A stretch of DNA of 64,000 bases, from the NCBI RefSeq assembly GCF_000802245.2, contig NZ_CP021080.1, positions 744,001 through 808,000 on the forward strand, in the 5' to 3' direction. Source of the stretch: Streptomyces pluripotens. GTDB lineage: Bacteria; Actinomycetota; Actinomycetes; Streptomycetales; Streptomycetaceae. Position 1 is the first letter of the stretch, and the number at the start of each line of letters is the position of its first letter. Made by a program: the position numbers and the translations under genes. The notes beneath the pieces are model-generated. The model saw nothing but the letters and a program-made list of their open reading frames with translations, was not told the DNA's origin and made no database searches. Positions 16,459 through 26,624 of this stretch are shown here, piece by piece.

Positions 16459-17844
16459 TCAGGACGGCGTGGGCGGGATGTTCTGGTTGCGCCGGAAGGT
16501 GTTGGCGGGGTCGTATGCCTTCTTCACGGCGGCCAGGCGGGTGTGACGGTCTGAGCCGTAGATCTCCAGGACGCGGCCGGGCGCCTCGTCGTGGAGGTAG
16601 TTGACGTAGGCGCCACCGGTGCACATCGGTGCGAGGCGCTCGATGCTGCGGCGGGGCCAGGCGATGTTCGGCGTGTCCTGCTGCGGGTCGGTCCACTGGG
16701 ACGAGGCGGTGAAGATATACGGTGCGTTGCGGCTGGGAAACGCCGAATCCTCGTCTGGGACATGCTCGATGGCGCCGCGCAGGTACTCGAAGTCGATGGA
16801 GGACAGGGCCGAGGGGATCTCCTGCCCGGCGGCGATGAACGCGGCGGCCGTCTCGGGGGTGAGGTCGGTGGGATAGCAGGATTTGGTGAAGTAGCGGTGC
16901 CCGGCGGGCTCGCCGTGGTCGCCCAGGCTCTGGAGCTCCGCGTACGACATGCGCCGCACGAGGGTGGCAGCGGGGCCGGTGGTCTCGAAGAACGGGGCGG
17001 TGTGGACCGGTCCGTCGTCCGGCTCGCCGAACCAGGCAGCGGTGAGGAACAGGGCGGGTCGGCCGTGGAGTTCGGCGGGGATCCAGGCCGCGGTACCCGC
17101 GGGCTTGAGCGCGCCGACGGTGTGCAGCTCGTCGGGCTGGCCGACGGCGAAGTCCCGGTAGGCGGCCAGCACGTCCTGTGCGACGGCCAGGGGATAGACA
17201 CCGGTGTGGTAGTGGACGGGGCCGACGGGGCGCAGGCGGAGGGTGAAGCGGGTGACGATGCCGAAATTGCCGCCTCCTCCGCGCAGCGCCCACAGCAGGT
17301 CGGCGTGGTCGGCGTCGGTGGCCTCGACGACCGAGCCGTCCGCGAGAACCACTTCGGCCGCCAGAAGGTGGTCGCAGGTCAGTCCCCAGGTGCGGGCGAG
17401 CCATCCATAGCCGCCGCCGAGGGTGAGGCCGCCCAGGCCGGTGTGGGAGACCACGCCAGCCGGGCAGGCGAGATCGTGCGGTGTGGTGGCGGCGTCAAGG
17501 TCGGCGAGCAGAGCGCCGCCGCCGGCCTGTGCGATGCGGGCGACCGGGTCGACGGTGACGCTCCGCATGGGCGCCAGATCGATCATGAGGGTGCCGTCGG
17601 CGACCGCGGTGCCGGCGACATTGTGGCCGCCGCCCCTGACCGTGACCTCCAGATCGGTGCGGGCCGCGTAGCGCAGGGCCTCGGATACCTGGCCCGGGGT
17701 GCTGCACGGGGCGATGAAGGCAGGCCGGCGGTCGTGCATGCCGTTCCAGATGCGGCGCGCCGTGTCGTAGCCGGGCGCGCCGGGCCCAAGCCAGTGGGCG
17801 GGCGTCTGCGGGGCGGGACGGTCGTGGAGGGACATGTGGGTCAC
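16459..17844 (-). CDS. FAD-dependent oxidase, BBE type
   Basis: A 461-aa vanillyl-alcohol-oxidase/berberine-bridge-enzyme-like flavoprotein. The FAD domain shows [10 protein letters not shown] (His for 8-alpha covalent attachment, about residues 69-78) and the [15 protein letters not shown] loop. The residue where bicovalent relatives carry the 6-S-linked Cys is not Cys ([12 protein letters not shown]), so single covalent attachment is expected. The C-terminal BBE segment ends [17 protein letters not shown]...[14 protein letters not shown]. Its ATG overlaps the NRPS stop (ATGA). It may oxidise a peptidyl side chain, alcohol or amine. It has no clear signal peptide, unlike some secreted relatives. 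Confidence 0.9.
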   Translation of the reverse strand: MTHMSLHDRPAPQTPAHWLGPGAPGYDTARRIWNGMHDRRPAFIAPCSTPGQVSEALRYAARTDLEVTVRGGGHNVAGTAVADGTLMIDLAPMRSVTVDPVARIAQAGGGALLADLDAATTPHDLACPAGVVSHTGLGGLTLGGGYGWLARTWGLTCDHLLAAEVVLADGSVVEATDADHADLLWALRGGGGNFGIVTRFTLRLRPVGPVHYHTGVYPLAVAQDVLAAYRDFAVGQPDELHTVGALKPAGTAAWIPAELHGRPALFLTAAWFGEPDDGPVHTAPFFETTGPAATLVRRMSYAELQSLGDHGEPAGHRYFTKSCYPTDLTPETAAAFIAAGQEIPSALSSIDFEYLRGAIEHVPDEDSAFPSRNAPYIFTASSQWTDPQQDTPNIAWPRRSIERLAPMCTGGAYVNYLHDEAPGRVLEIYGSDRHTRLAAVKKAYDPANTFRRNQNIPPTPS

Positions 17845-20800
17845 TCGGTTCCTTGGATGAGGAGGGGCGCGAGAACGTCGGCCATGTGCTGGCGGGGCTC
17901 ATCCGCCAGGACTTCTTCGTGGCTGCAGTCCAGGGGGTGCTCCTGGAGCCCCTCGGCGTAGGGCTCCCAGGCGCTTGGGCGAGGGCCGTCGGGCGTGCGG
18001 CCTTGGGTGGCGGTGAAGTGGAGGACCGTGCCGTCGAACCGGTCAGGCGTGTACGCGGCGACGAGCCGGCTGGCGTTGACACCAACCTCGACCAGCCGGG
18101 TGAACTGCTCGTGATCCAGGGGAACGTGGGCCGCCGCCTCCGCGCGCAGCGCGGTCAGCAGCGACCCGAAGTCCCCGTCATGGCCGGCGACGTCGCGCGG
18201 CCGGCCCACGAGGGTAGTAAGAAGGGCGAACTCGTCCCACTGCTCGGGGGTGGCCAGGCCTGGGTACGGCCAGGTTGCTCCGGGATAGGAGTCCACCAAC
18301 GCCAGCAGTTCCACCTCGGCTCCGCCCGCGCGCAGTCGTGTGGCGACCGCGTGGGCGATGTTGCCGCCCAGAGACCAGCCGAGCAGCCGGTAGGGGCCCT
18401 GGGGCTGGACCGTCCGGATCTCCTGCGCCATGCGGTCGGTGATCTCACCGAAGCCGGCCGGTCGTTCGGCCGCGTCGGCCAGGCCCGGCGTCTGGAGGCC
18501 GTACACCGGCACCTCGGCAGGCAGCTGACGGGCGAGGGTTAGGTAGCTCCAGGCCAGGCCGGTCGCGGGATGGACGCAGAAGAGCGGCCGGTGGCCGGCG
18601 GCCGGGCGCAGAGGCAGCAGGACATCGAAGTCACCGCCGCCGGTGACGCCTCCGAGCAGGCCTCGGGGGGTGGGCGTCTGGAACAGGCTCCGGACGGACA
18701 CGTCGATGGCCAGGTCGGCCCGGATCCGGCCGGCCAGCCGCATGGCGAGCAGGGAGTGCCCGCCCAAGGCGAAGAAGTCGTCGTCGACGTCCACGTCGGG
18801 CAGGTCGAGGACCTCGGCGAACAGCGCGCATGCCCGTTCCTCGCGCGGTGTGCGTGCGGCCACGGTCGTCGCGCGGGAGGACACCTCCGGTGCGGGCAGG
18901 GCCTTGCGGTCAATCTTGCCGTTCACGGTCAGCGGCAACTCCTCCAAGACGACCACGGCCGGCACCATGTACGCGGGCAGGGCGCCCGCCACCCGGCGCC
19001 GCAACACATCGGGCGAGAGCTCCTGTTCGCGGCCCCGGTCGGGGACGACGTAGGCCACCAGGCGTTTGTCGCCGGGCTGGTCCTCGCGCACGAGGACGGT
19101 GCTGTGCCGGACGGCGTGGTCGGCATCGACGACCGCCTGGACCTCGCCCGGCTCGACCCTGAAGCCGCGGATCTTCACCTGGTGGTCCACGCGGCCCACG
19201 AACTCCAGGACCCCGTGGTGGTTCCAGCGCGCCAGATCGCCTGTGCGGTACATCCGGGTGCCCGGCTCGCCGTAGGGGTCGGCGATGAACCGCTCGGCGG
19301 TCAGGGCGGGGTTGCGGGCGTATCCGCGGGCGAGGCCGGCCCCGGCGACGTACAGCTCGCCGGTGACGCCGGCGGGCAGCAGGCGCAGGTGCTCGTCCAG
19401 TACGTAGGCGCGGGTGTTGGTCAGCAGGGTGCCGATCGGGGCGCGGGATCCTCCGGCCAGGGAGCCGGGTTCGATGACGGCGATCGACACGTCATCGGAG
19501 CACTCGGCCGGACCGTAGACGTTGGCCAGGGGGATGCCTGGATGCCGTTTGTACCAGCGGGTGACGAGGTCGGGTGGCAGTTCCTCGCCGTGGACGAGCA
19601 TCCAGCGCAGCCCGGCGAGGAGGTCGACGCAGGCCTCGTCGTCGTCCAGGAGGTCGAGCACCGCCCGCAGGACGGCGGGCACGATCTGGAGCACCGTGAT
19701 TCCGTGTGCGGCCACGGCGCGGATCATGTCCAGGGGGTCGCGGGTGGTGTCGTCGTCGAAGACGTGGACACGGCCGCCGGGCAGGAACAGGGTGAGGGTC
19801 TGCCAGATGGAGACGTCGAAGGTCAGCGGGGCGTTGAAGGCGATGGTGTCACTCTCGTCGAGTCCGTACAGGTCGACGACGGCGCGCAGGTGGTTCGACA
19901 GGCCGCGGTGCGGCACCAGGACACCCTTGGGACGGCCGGTCGAGCCGGAGGTGAACACCGAGTAGGCGATCGCCTCCGGCTCCACCGTCACCGGGGGCGG
20001 CGCGGTAGCCGTGTCGTCGACGGTCACCAGCGTGACCGCATGGTCGCCACACGCGGCGATGATCTCGCCGGCCAGGCCGAGGAGATCGGGCGCGGCCAGC
20101 AGGAAGCGCACATCGGCGTCACACAGCATCCCGGCGGCTCGGGCGGCCGGGATGCCCGGGTCGAGCGGCATGTAGCCGCCGCCGGTGCCCAGCGCGCCCA
20201 GCGCGGCAGTCACGAACCAGGTGCTGCGTGTGGACAGCACGGCGACCAGGGTGTCCGCCCCTGCGCCGACGGCTGCAAGGGATCCGGCTACCGCCCCGGC
20301 GCGGTTGGCGACTTCGCGGTAGGTGAGGGTGGTGCGGTCATCGGAGACGGCGGCGGCACCCGGGCGGTTGGCGGCCAGAGCCCGTACGCGGCCGGGAAGG
20401 TCGATGGGCTGCTCCGCCGAGGGAAGGCCGTTCCAGTCGTCGAGCAGCAGCCGCTTCTCGTCGTCGTTCAGGAGGTCGAAGGATCCGATGGGCCGGTCGG
20501 GATCCGCGACCGCGTGCCGGAGGACCGCCACCAGGCGTCTGCCCATGGTAGCCACGGTCGCGTGGTCGAACAGCTCGGTGGCGTACTCGAACACCATGTG
20601 CAGGCCGGCGGGCAGACCGTCGTGATCGCGGCGGCTCGCGAAGTCGATGGACAGGTCGAACTTCGCAGTGTCGGTGGTGAGCGGAAGCAGCTGCGTGCCG
20701 GCGCTAGCGAAGCTCGGGGCACGGTCGATGAAGCCGTCGTCGAGAGCGAGGAAGACCTGGAACAGCGGGTGCCAGGCCAGGGAGCGTTCAGGCCGGAGCT

Positions 20801-23800
20801 CCTCCACGATCCGGTCGAAGGGCACGTCCTGGTGCGCGAACGCCGCAAGGTCGGTGGCCCGGACCCGGCCGAGCAGCTCGGCGAAGGTCGGGTCGCCCGA
20901 GGTGTCGGTACGCAGCACGAGCGTGTTCACGAAGAACCCGACCAGATCATCGAGCCCGGCCTCCGACCGTCCGGCGACCACGGTGCCCAGGGGAATGTCG
21001 TCGCCGGTGCCTGACCGCTTCAGCATGGTGGCGACCGCGCTCTGGAGCACCATGAACAAGGTCGTGCCGGTGCGCCGGGCCAGATCAAGAAGCTGCTGCT
21101 GCAGGTCCGCGTCAAGTGCGACCTCCACCGTGGCTCCCTGGTGGCCGGCGGTGGCCCGCCGCGGCCGGTCGAGGGGCAGATCGAGCTGCTGCGGAACTCC
21201 GTCCAGGGCCTCGCGCCAGAACGTGAGCTGCCGGGACTGCACGCTGCCCGCGTCGCGGTCGTCGCCGAGCAGGGTGCGCTGCCACAGCGTGTAGTCGCCG
21301 TACTGCACCGGCAACGCCGTGAATGCGGGAGCGCTACCGCTGCTGCGGCCCTCATAGGCCTCGGCCAGGTCGCTCAGCAGCGGTCGCATGGACAGGCCGT
21401 CACCGGCGATGTGGTGCAGCAGGACCAGCAGAACGTACTCGTCGTCGCTCCCGTCGACCTCGAAGAGGGTGCACCGCAGGGGCACGTCCGAGCCGATGTC
21501 GAAGACGTGCCGGGCAGCGCGACCGATCTCGTCGTCCAGGGCGTCCCGGCCGACGACGACGGTCACCAGGACCGGCGGGGCGACGTCTGGGGAAAGGACG
21601 ACCTGATGTGCTGCGCCGTTCGACTCGGGGAACACCGTGCGGAGCGTCTCGTGACGGCGCATCACGTCGCCAAGTGCCTCACGCAGGGCTTCCGCGTCGA
21701 TGGCGCCGTGCAGACGGAGGGCGAGCGGGATGTTGTAGGTGGGACTCGGTCCGTCGATGCGGCTGATGAGCCACAGACGCTGCTGGGCGAAGGACAGCGG
21801 TACCTGAGCAGGCCGTTCGCCCGCCACCAGCTCGGGCCGGAGGTGGGCGCTGTCGCTGCCGGCCACCGTCAGCAGACGGTCTGTTCCTGCGGGGCTGGGG
21901 GCGTTGAAGAACGAGCCGAGGTCGACGTCGGTGTCGAGAGCCGTGCGGATGCGGCTGATGAGGCGCATGGCGAGCAGGGAGTGGCCGCCCAGGGCGAAGA
22001 AGTCGTCGTCGACGTCCACTTCCCGTTGGAGGATCTCAGCGAAGAGCGAGCACAGGATCTCCTGGCGCGCGGTGCGCGCCGGAGCCAGCCCGGCGTGAGC
22101 CGTCCGCTCGGGCTGCGGGAGTGCGGTGCGGTCCAGCTTCCCGTTCACCGTCAGGGGCAGCTCGTCCAGGACGACGACCTCGGGGAGCAGATAGGCGGGC
22201 AGCCGGTCCCGCAGGCGAGCACTCAGCGCGCCCATGCCGGCCGGTGACGTGCTCTCGGCCGCAACGGTGTAGGCCACCAGTCGTTTGTCGCCGGGCCGGT
22301 CCTCCCGGACGATGACGGCGGCTCGCGCCACCGCCGGGTCGGCCTCCACGGCTGCCTGGACCTCGCCGGGTTCGATGCGGAACCCGCGGATCTTCACCTG
22401 TTCGTCAGCACGGCCGGCGAACTCCAGTTCGCCCTGGCTGTTGAAGCGGGCGAGATCGCCGGTGCGGTACATCCGTGTGCCTGGCTGTCCGAACGGGTCG
22501 GCGACGAACCGCTCGGCCGTCAGCCCCGGGAGCCCCAGGTATCCGCGGGCCAAGCCGGCGCCCGCTACGTACAGTTCTCCGGTGGCCCCGAGCGGTACGG
22601 GCTGCAGCCGGGCGTCGAGGATGTAGGCCTGCATGCCGTCGAGCGGGCTGCCGATGGGCAGCACGGCGGGGACCGGCTCATCAGCGTCCAGGGCCCATCG
22701 GGCGGCGAACGTGGTGGTCTCGGTGGGCCCGTATCCGTTGACGAACTGTATGGCGGGGAAGCGTTCGCGCAGTGTGCTGACTGCCGTCGCGGACACGGCT
22801 TCGCCTCCGGCCCAGATCTCCTGGAGCGAGCCGAGTTCGGCGGGGGCCTCCTCAACGACGAGTGCGAACAGCGCCGCGGTGAGCCACATGGCGCTCACCT
22901 GGCCGGACGCGATGACTGCGGCAAGAGCGGCGACGTCCAGTGCACCAGGCGGGGCGAGGACGCAGCAGCCGCCGTTCAGTAGCGGTACCCACAACTCGTA
23001 GGTGGAGGCGTCGAACGCCGGGGAGGAGTGCAGGAGCACTCTGCGGTGGGTCGGGCCGCGGAACGCGCTGTCGGTGGCGAGCGCGGTGATGTCGGCGTGG
23101 GTGACGGCCACGCCCTTGGGCGCACCCGTGGAGCCGGAGGTGAACATCACGTAGGCCAGGTGGTCGGGGTCCGAAGCGCGCGGCAGCTGCCGCTCACCGC
23201 GATCGATGGCGGGGCCGGGGGTGACCAGGACAGGCTTCATGTCGTGGTCGAAGGTCACCGTGGAGGAAGCGTCGTCCACCAGCAGGACCCGGGCTCGGGT
23301 GATCTCGGCGATCTCGCTCAGCCGGGCCGCGGGATGGCGTCGGTCCAGCGGGACGTAGGCGCCGCCTGCCTTGAGGACCGCCAGCACAGCCACGACCAGT
23401 TCCGGGGAGCGCTCCATGAGGACGGCCACCGGGGCGTCCGGCCCGACCCCGAGCTCGGCGAGGCCGTGGGCCAGCGCGGTGGAACGGGCGTCGAGGTCCG
23501 CGTAGGTGATCTCCTGCCCGGCGCTGAACAGGGCCGGCGCGTCGGGCGTGTGGCGGACCTGGGCGGCGAAGAGATCCACAACGGTGGCGCGGGCGCCGGG
23601 CTCTGCACCAGTGCCGAGGGCAAGCGTGCGCGCCCGGTCCTGTGCGCCGGCCGGGTCAAGCTGCCCGATGCGCCGGTCCGGGTCGTCGGCTGCCTGAGCT
23701 AGGACACGGAGCACCGCGCCGACGAGCCGCCGGGCGCTGTCGTCGTCGAACAGGTCCGTGGCGTACTCCAGGAAGCCGGCAAGGCCGCACGGACGACCGT

Positions 23801-25331
23801 CGGTTGTGTGTTCCCGGACATTGAGGACCAGGTCGAACTTGGCCACCTGGGTGGGGACGTCGAACAGGGCTGCGCGCGGCAGGCCCGGCAGGTCGGTCGG
23901 GCCCGCCGACTGGCCGATGAAAGCGAGCGCCACCTGGACGAGGGGGTTCGCGGACCTTGAGCGTTCCGGGTTGACTTCTTCGACCACCCGGTCGAAGGGA
24001 ACATCCTGGTGGGCGAAGGCAGCCAGGTCGGTGGTGCGGACTCGGTCGAGGAGTTCTGCGAAGGTCGGGTCGCCCGAGGTGTCGGTACGCAGCACGAGCG
24101 TGTTGACGAAAAACCCGACCAGTTCGTCCAGGAGGTCGTCGGATCGGCCTGCAACGGGCGAGCCGATCGGAAGGTCCTCGCCCGCCCCGTAGCGGGTCAG
24201 GACCGCGGCCAGCGCGGCCTGCAGGACCATGAACACGGTCGCCTGGTGTTCTTTGGCCATGGCGAGCAGGCGGGTGTGGAGGTCGCTGTCGACCGTGAAG
24301 GTGACGCTGGCGCCGTGGTGCGAGGGTACGCCGGGCCGGGGGCGGTCCAGCGGCAGCGTGATCCGGTCGGGAAGGCCGGCGAGGGCCTCGCGCCAGAACG
24401 CCAGTTGCTTACGCAGGGCCCCGTCGCCGGAGTCGTCGTCGGCCTGGGCGTGGTGCTGCCAGGTGCTGAACTGCGCGTAGGTGACGGGGAGCGGGGAGAA
24501 CTCGGGCGTCCTGCCGTCCTGCCGGGCTGCGTAGGCGGCTGCCAGGTCGCGCAGCAGCGGATCCACGGACCAGCCATCGGCGGCGATGTGGTGAAGCACG
24601 AGGACCAGGACGTGTTCGGTCGCATCGTCCGGGCCGGGAGTCTGGTCCGGGCCGTGCGGTGTGCCGCTGTCGGTGAGGGTGAGCAGCCAAGTCCGCAGCG
24701 GAACGTCACGGGTGATGTCGATGGCCTCGCCGGTCGCCGCGAGCATCGCCGCGGTCAGGTCGGCCGGCGGGACATGGCGGTGAGCGAAGACGGGTGGCTC
24801 ATCGGTGGCCGGGCGGATCTCCTGGAACGGCACGCCGTCGTCCTGCGGAAACACGGTCCGCAGGGGTTCGTGACGGGCCACGATGTCGCCGAGGGCAGCC
24901 CGCAGGGCGGCGGCGTCGACCGGCCCCCGCAGTCGCAGGCCGACCGGCATGTTGTAGCGGGGGCTGGGGCCCTCCAACTGGGCGAGGAACCACAGGCGCT
25001 GCTGGGCGGGTGACAGCGGGATGCGGTGGGGGACGGCGGTGTCCGCCAGAGCGGGGCCCTTCGGCGCGGGCGGGGCCGTGGCCTGGGCCAAGGCCAGGGC
25101 CACGCCCTCCGGCGTGGGAGCCTCGAAGAACTTGCGGAGGTGGATCCCGTGGCCCACGGTCTGGCGGATGCGGCCCATCAGCCGCATGGCGAGCAGCGAG
25201 TCGCCGCCGGCCTCGAAGAAGTTCTCGTCGCCGGCGGTCTCCGGCGTGCCCAGCACTTCGGCGAACAGCTTGCGGAGGATCTCTTCGTGGGCGGTACGGG
25301 GCTCGGGGCCCATGGAGGGCATGGAAGACAC
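17841..25331 (-). CDS. NRPS, T-C-A-T-C-A-T-TE
   Basis: A 2496-aa two-module terminating synthetase that starts with a carrier domain. By motifs: T1 (GGDSLLAM, 42-49); C1 (HHIAADGWS from 247); A1 (A3 motif SGSTGAPKG near 732, FDAS 773); T2 (GGHSLLAM 1115); C2 (HHIAGDGLS 1306); A2 (SGSTGRPKG near 1796); T3 (GGHSLLAM 2190); TE (GWSLGG 2318). There is no epimerase. Hand-extracted specificity residues (GrsA numbering 235-331) are D-A-Y-W-W-G-G-T-F for A1, which I associate with valine, and D-V-W-Q-L-H-V-D-D for A2, which I cannot assign. T1 has no A domain of its own and must be charged in trans or accept a peptide from the separate C/A proteins upstream. The TE releases a linear or cyclic product. 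Confidence 0.95.
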   Translation of the reverse strand: MSSMPSMGPEPRTAHEEILRKLFAEVLGTPETAGDENFFEAGGDSLLAMRLMGRIRQTVGHGIHLRKFFEAPTPEGVALALAQATAPPAPKGPALADTAVPHRIPLSPAQQRLWFLAQLEGPSPRYNMPVGLRLRGPVDAAALRAALGDIVARHEPLRTVFPQDDGVPFQEIRPATDEPPVFAHRHVPPADLTAAMLAATGEAIDITRDVPLRTWLLTLTDSGTPHGPDQTPGPDDATEHVLVLVLHHIAADGWSVDPLLRDLAAAYAARQDGRTPEFSPLPVTYAQFSTWQHHAQADDDSGDGALRKQLAFWREALAGLPDRITLPLDRPRPGVPSHHGASVTFTVDSDLHTRLLAMAKEHQATVFMVLQAALAAVLTRYGAGEDLPIGSPVAGRSDDLLDELVGFFVNTLVLRTDTSGDPTFAELLDRVRTTDLAAFAHQDVPFDRVVEEVNPERSRSANPLVQVALAFIGQSAGPTDLPGLPRAALFDVPTQVAKFDLVLNVREHTTDGRPCGLAGFLEYATDLFDDDSARRLVGAVLRVLAQAADDPDRRIGQLDPAGAQDRARTLALGTGAEPGARATVVDLFAAQVRHTPDAPALFSAGQEITYADLDARSTALAHGLAELGVGPDAPVAVLMERSPELVVAVLAVLKAGGAYVPLDRRHPAARLSEIAEITRARVLLVDDASSTVTFDHDMKPVLVTPGPAIDRGERQLPRASDPDHLAYVMFTSGSTGAPKGVAVTHADITALATDSAFRGPTHRRVLLHSSPAFDASTYELWVPLLNGGCCVLAPPGALDVAALAAVIASGQVSAMWLTAALFALVVEEAPAELGSLQEIWAGGEAVSATAVSTLRERFPAIQFVNGYGPTETTTFAARWALDADEPVPAVLPIGSPLDGMQAYILDARLQPVPLGATGELYVAGAGLARGYLGLPGLTAERFVADPFGQPGTRMYRTGDLARFNSQGELEFAGRADEQVKIRGFRIEPGEVQAAVEADPAVARAAVIVREDRPGDKRLVAYTVAAESTSPAGMGALSARLRDRLPAYLLPEVVVLDELPLTVNGKLDRTALPQPERTAHAGLAPARTARQEILCSLFAEILQREVDVDDDFFALGGHSLLAMRLISRIRTALDTDVDLGSFFNAPSPAGTDRLLTVAGSDSAHLRPELVAGERPAQVPLSFAQQRLWLISRIDGPSPTYNIPLALRLHGAIDAEALREALGDVMRRHETLRTVFPESNGAAHQVVLSPDVAPPVLVTVVVGRDALDDEIGRAARHVFDIGSDVPLRCTLFEVDGSDDEYVLLVLLHHIAGDGLSMRPLLSDLAEAYEGRSSGSAPAFTALPVQYGDYTLWQRTLLGDDRDAGSVQSRQLTFWREALDGVPQQLDLPLDRPRRATAGHQGATVEVALDADLQQQLLDLARRTGTTLFMVLQSAVATMLKRSGTGDDIPLGTVVAGRSEAGLDDLVGFFVNTLVLRTDTSGDPTFAELLGRVRATDLAAFAHQDVPFDRIVEELRPERSLAWHPLFQVFLALDDGFIDRAPSFASAGTQLLPLTTDTAKFDLSIDFASRRDHDGLPAGLHMVFEYATELFDHATVATMGRRLVAVLRHAVADPDRPIGSFDLLNDDEKRLLLDDWNGLPSAEQPIDLPGRVRALAANRPGAAAVSDDRTTLTYREVANRAGAVAGSLAAVGAGADTLVAVLSTRSTWFVTAALGALGTGGGYMPLDPGIPAARAAGMLCDADVRFLLAAPDLLGLAGEIIAACGDHAVTLVTVDDTATAPPPVTVEPEAIAYSVFTSGSTGRPKGVLVPHRGLSNHLRAVVDLYGLDESDTIAFNAPLTFDVSIWQTLTLFLPGGRVHVFDDDTTRDPLDMIRAVAAHGITVLQIVPAVLRAVLDLLDDDEACVDLLAGLRWMLVHGEELPPDLVTRWYKRHPGIPLANVYGPAECSDDVSIAVIEPGSLAGGSRAPIGTLLTNTRAYVLDEHLRLLPAGVTGELYVAGAGLARGYARNPALTAERFIADPYGEPGTRMYRTGDLARWNHHGVLEFVGRVDHQVKIRGFRVEPGEVQAVVDADHAVRHSTVLVREDQPGDKRLVAYVVPDRGREQELSPDVLRRRVAGALPAYMVPAVVVLEELPLTVNGKIDRKALPAPEVSSRATTVAARTPREERACALFAEVLDLPDVDVDDDFFALGGHSLLAMRLAGRIRADLAIDVSVRSLFQTPTPRGLLGGVTGGGDFDVLLPLRPAAGHRPLFCVHPATGLAWSYLTLARQLPAEVPVYGLQTPGLADAAERPAGFGEITDRMAQEIRTVQPQGPYRLLGWSLGGNIAHAVATRLRAGGAEVELLALVDSYPGATWPYPGLATPEQWDEFALLTTLVGRPRDVAGHDGDFGSLLTALRAEAAAHVPLDHEQFTRLVEVGVNASRLVAAYTPDRFDGTVLHFTATQGRTPDGPRPSAWEPYAEGLQEHPLDCSHEEVLADEPRQHMADVLAPLLIQGTE

Positions 25332-25373
25332 GGGGGTCCCCTTCGTATTCGTAGCGATGCGTTGGGGTCGACG

Positions 25374-26621
25374 TCAGGTCAGGGCGGAGGTGAAGTGGGC
25401 CAGTGAGCCCTGGAAGGCGTCGAGCAGCCAGCGGGCGTCCTGGTCGGTGAAGGCGTCCGCGCAGACGCGAAGGGTGCCGCGGATGTTGCCGACGGTGCCC
25501 CAGGTGAATTCCCACAGGGCGGGGACGTTGGCCCAGCGGGGCGGGATGGGGACGTACGTCGTGCGCAGGGCCGGCAGGCGCAGCCGGGGAACCGCCACGT
25601 CCACATTGACCAGGTGCAGGAACAGCGGTGCTGCTCCGTGTGCCCCGTGGACGGCTGCGGCGCGCAGGATGCGGGAGTAGGGGACGTCCTTGTGGTCGAG
25701 GGCGGCGTCAATCGCCTGGGCGTGCTGCTCGACGACTCGGGCGGGTGGAAGTGTGTCCGGCCACCGGGTGCGCACCGGCAGGGTGTTGAGCAGGGGGCCG
25801 ATGGTGTTCTGGAGGTCCTGGCTGTCGCGGACGGCGACAGGCATGCCCACGACGACGTCGTGGGCGGGCCCGTTCCCGGCGAGGGTTGCACTGACCGCCG
25901 TGAACAGGATGACGGCAGGTGAGACCTGGCAGGTCCGGGAGAGGTGGCGCACGGCCCGGGTCTCGGATGCGCCGAGCAACAGGTCGTGGGCGAGGAACCT
26001 ACCGAGTTCGGATTCCTCCGGCGGGCTGGTGCGAGGCGCCTCGCCGGGGCGCACGCCGTCAAGATGTTCCTTCCACCAGGCGATGTCCGCGGGGTGTGCG
26101 TGCTCGCGTTCGGCGTGGTCGAAGAAGTCCGGCGCCATGCTGGTGAAATCGGGGCCGTCCGTCTCTGCGGCGTATGCCTGGCCGAGGTCGTCGGCCAGGA
26201 GGGCAAGGGACCAGCTGTCTCCGGCCACATGGTGCACGGCAAGCGCGAGATGGTGGATGCCGTTGGACGGGTCGGACAGGAGGCGGGCCCGGACGGGGGG
26301 TTCGGTGGTCAGGTCGAACGGTGTGTCCCACCAGTCGGCAAGCAGGCTCAGCACGTCGCCCGCGTCGGACGCGCAGCGGGTGCGGGTCAGGGCCGGCAGC
26401 GGCGCGGACGGCTCCAAGGGGACGGCGCTGCCGTCCTGGAACGTCGCGGCGAGCACCGGGTGGCGTCGGATGACGCGGTGTACGGCCCGCTCCAAGCGTG
26501 TGACGTCGAGCGGGCCCACGATGCGGAAGCAGAGCGGCATCGTGTACATCGGGCGGTCGGCGAGCATTTCGTGGACCAGCATGGACTGCTGCATGTCCGA
26601 CAGGGGCCGGAAGGTCTCCAT
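25374..26621 (-). CDS. Stand-alone NRPS condensation domain protein
   Basis: A 415-aa protein that is one C domain. The catalytic motif reads HHVAGDSWS (about 164-172): the second His and the Asp are kept, but the usual Gly after Asp is Ser. C1-type start FRPLSDMQQSMLVHEML and a late C-domain segment NTIGPLLNTLPVRTRWPD are present. It sits 3 bp after the A-FkbM-T gene and 42 bp before the big NRPS that starts with a bare T domain, so it probably joins the A-FkbM-T-bound residue to whatever is on T1. It could instead act as an ester- or amide-forming tailoring C domain. Confidence 0.9.
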   Translation of the reverse strand: METFRPLSDMQQSMLVHEMLADRPMYTMPLCFRIVGPLDVTRLERAVHRVIRRHPVLAATFQDGSAVPLEPSAPLPALTRTRCASDAGDVLSLLADWWDTPFDLTTEPPVRARLLSDPSNGIHHLALAVHHVAGDSWSLALLADDLGQAYAAETDGPDFTSMAPDFFDHAEREHAHPADIAWWKEHLDGVRPGEAPRTSPPEESELGRFLAHDLLLGASETRAVRHLSRTCQVSPAVILFTAVSATLAGNGPAHDVVVGMPVAVRDSQDLQNTIGPLLNTLPVRTRWPDTLPPARVVEQHAQAIDAALDHKDVPYSRILRAAAVHGAHGAAPLFLHLVNVDVAVPRLRLPALRTTYVPIPPRWANVPALWEFTWGTVGNIRGTLRVCADAFTDQDARWLLDAFQGSLAHFTSALT

Positions 26622-26624
26622 GGC

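Noticed and set aside
18570..21014. Very long plus-strand frames opposite the NRPS (up to about 800 codons)
   Set aside because: They are shadows of repetitive, GC-rich NRPS coding sequence.
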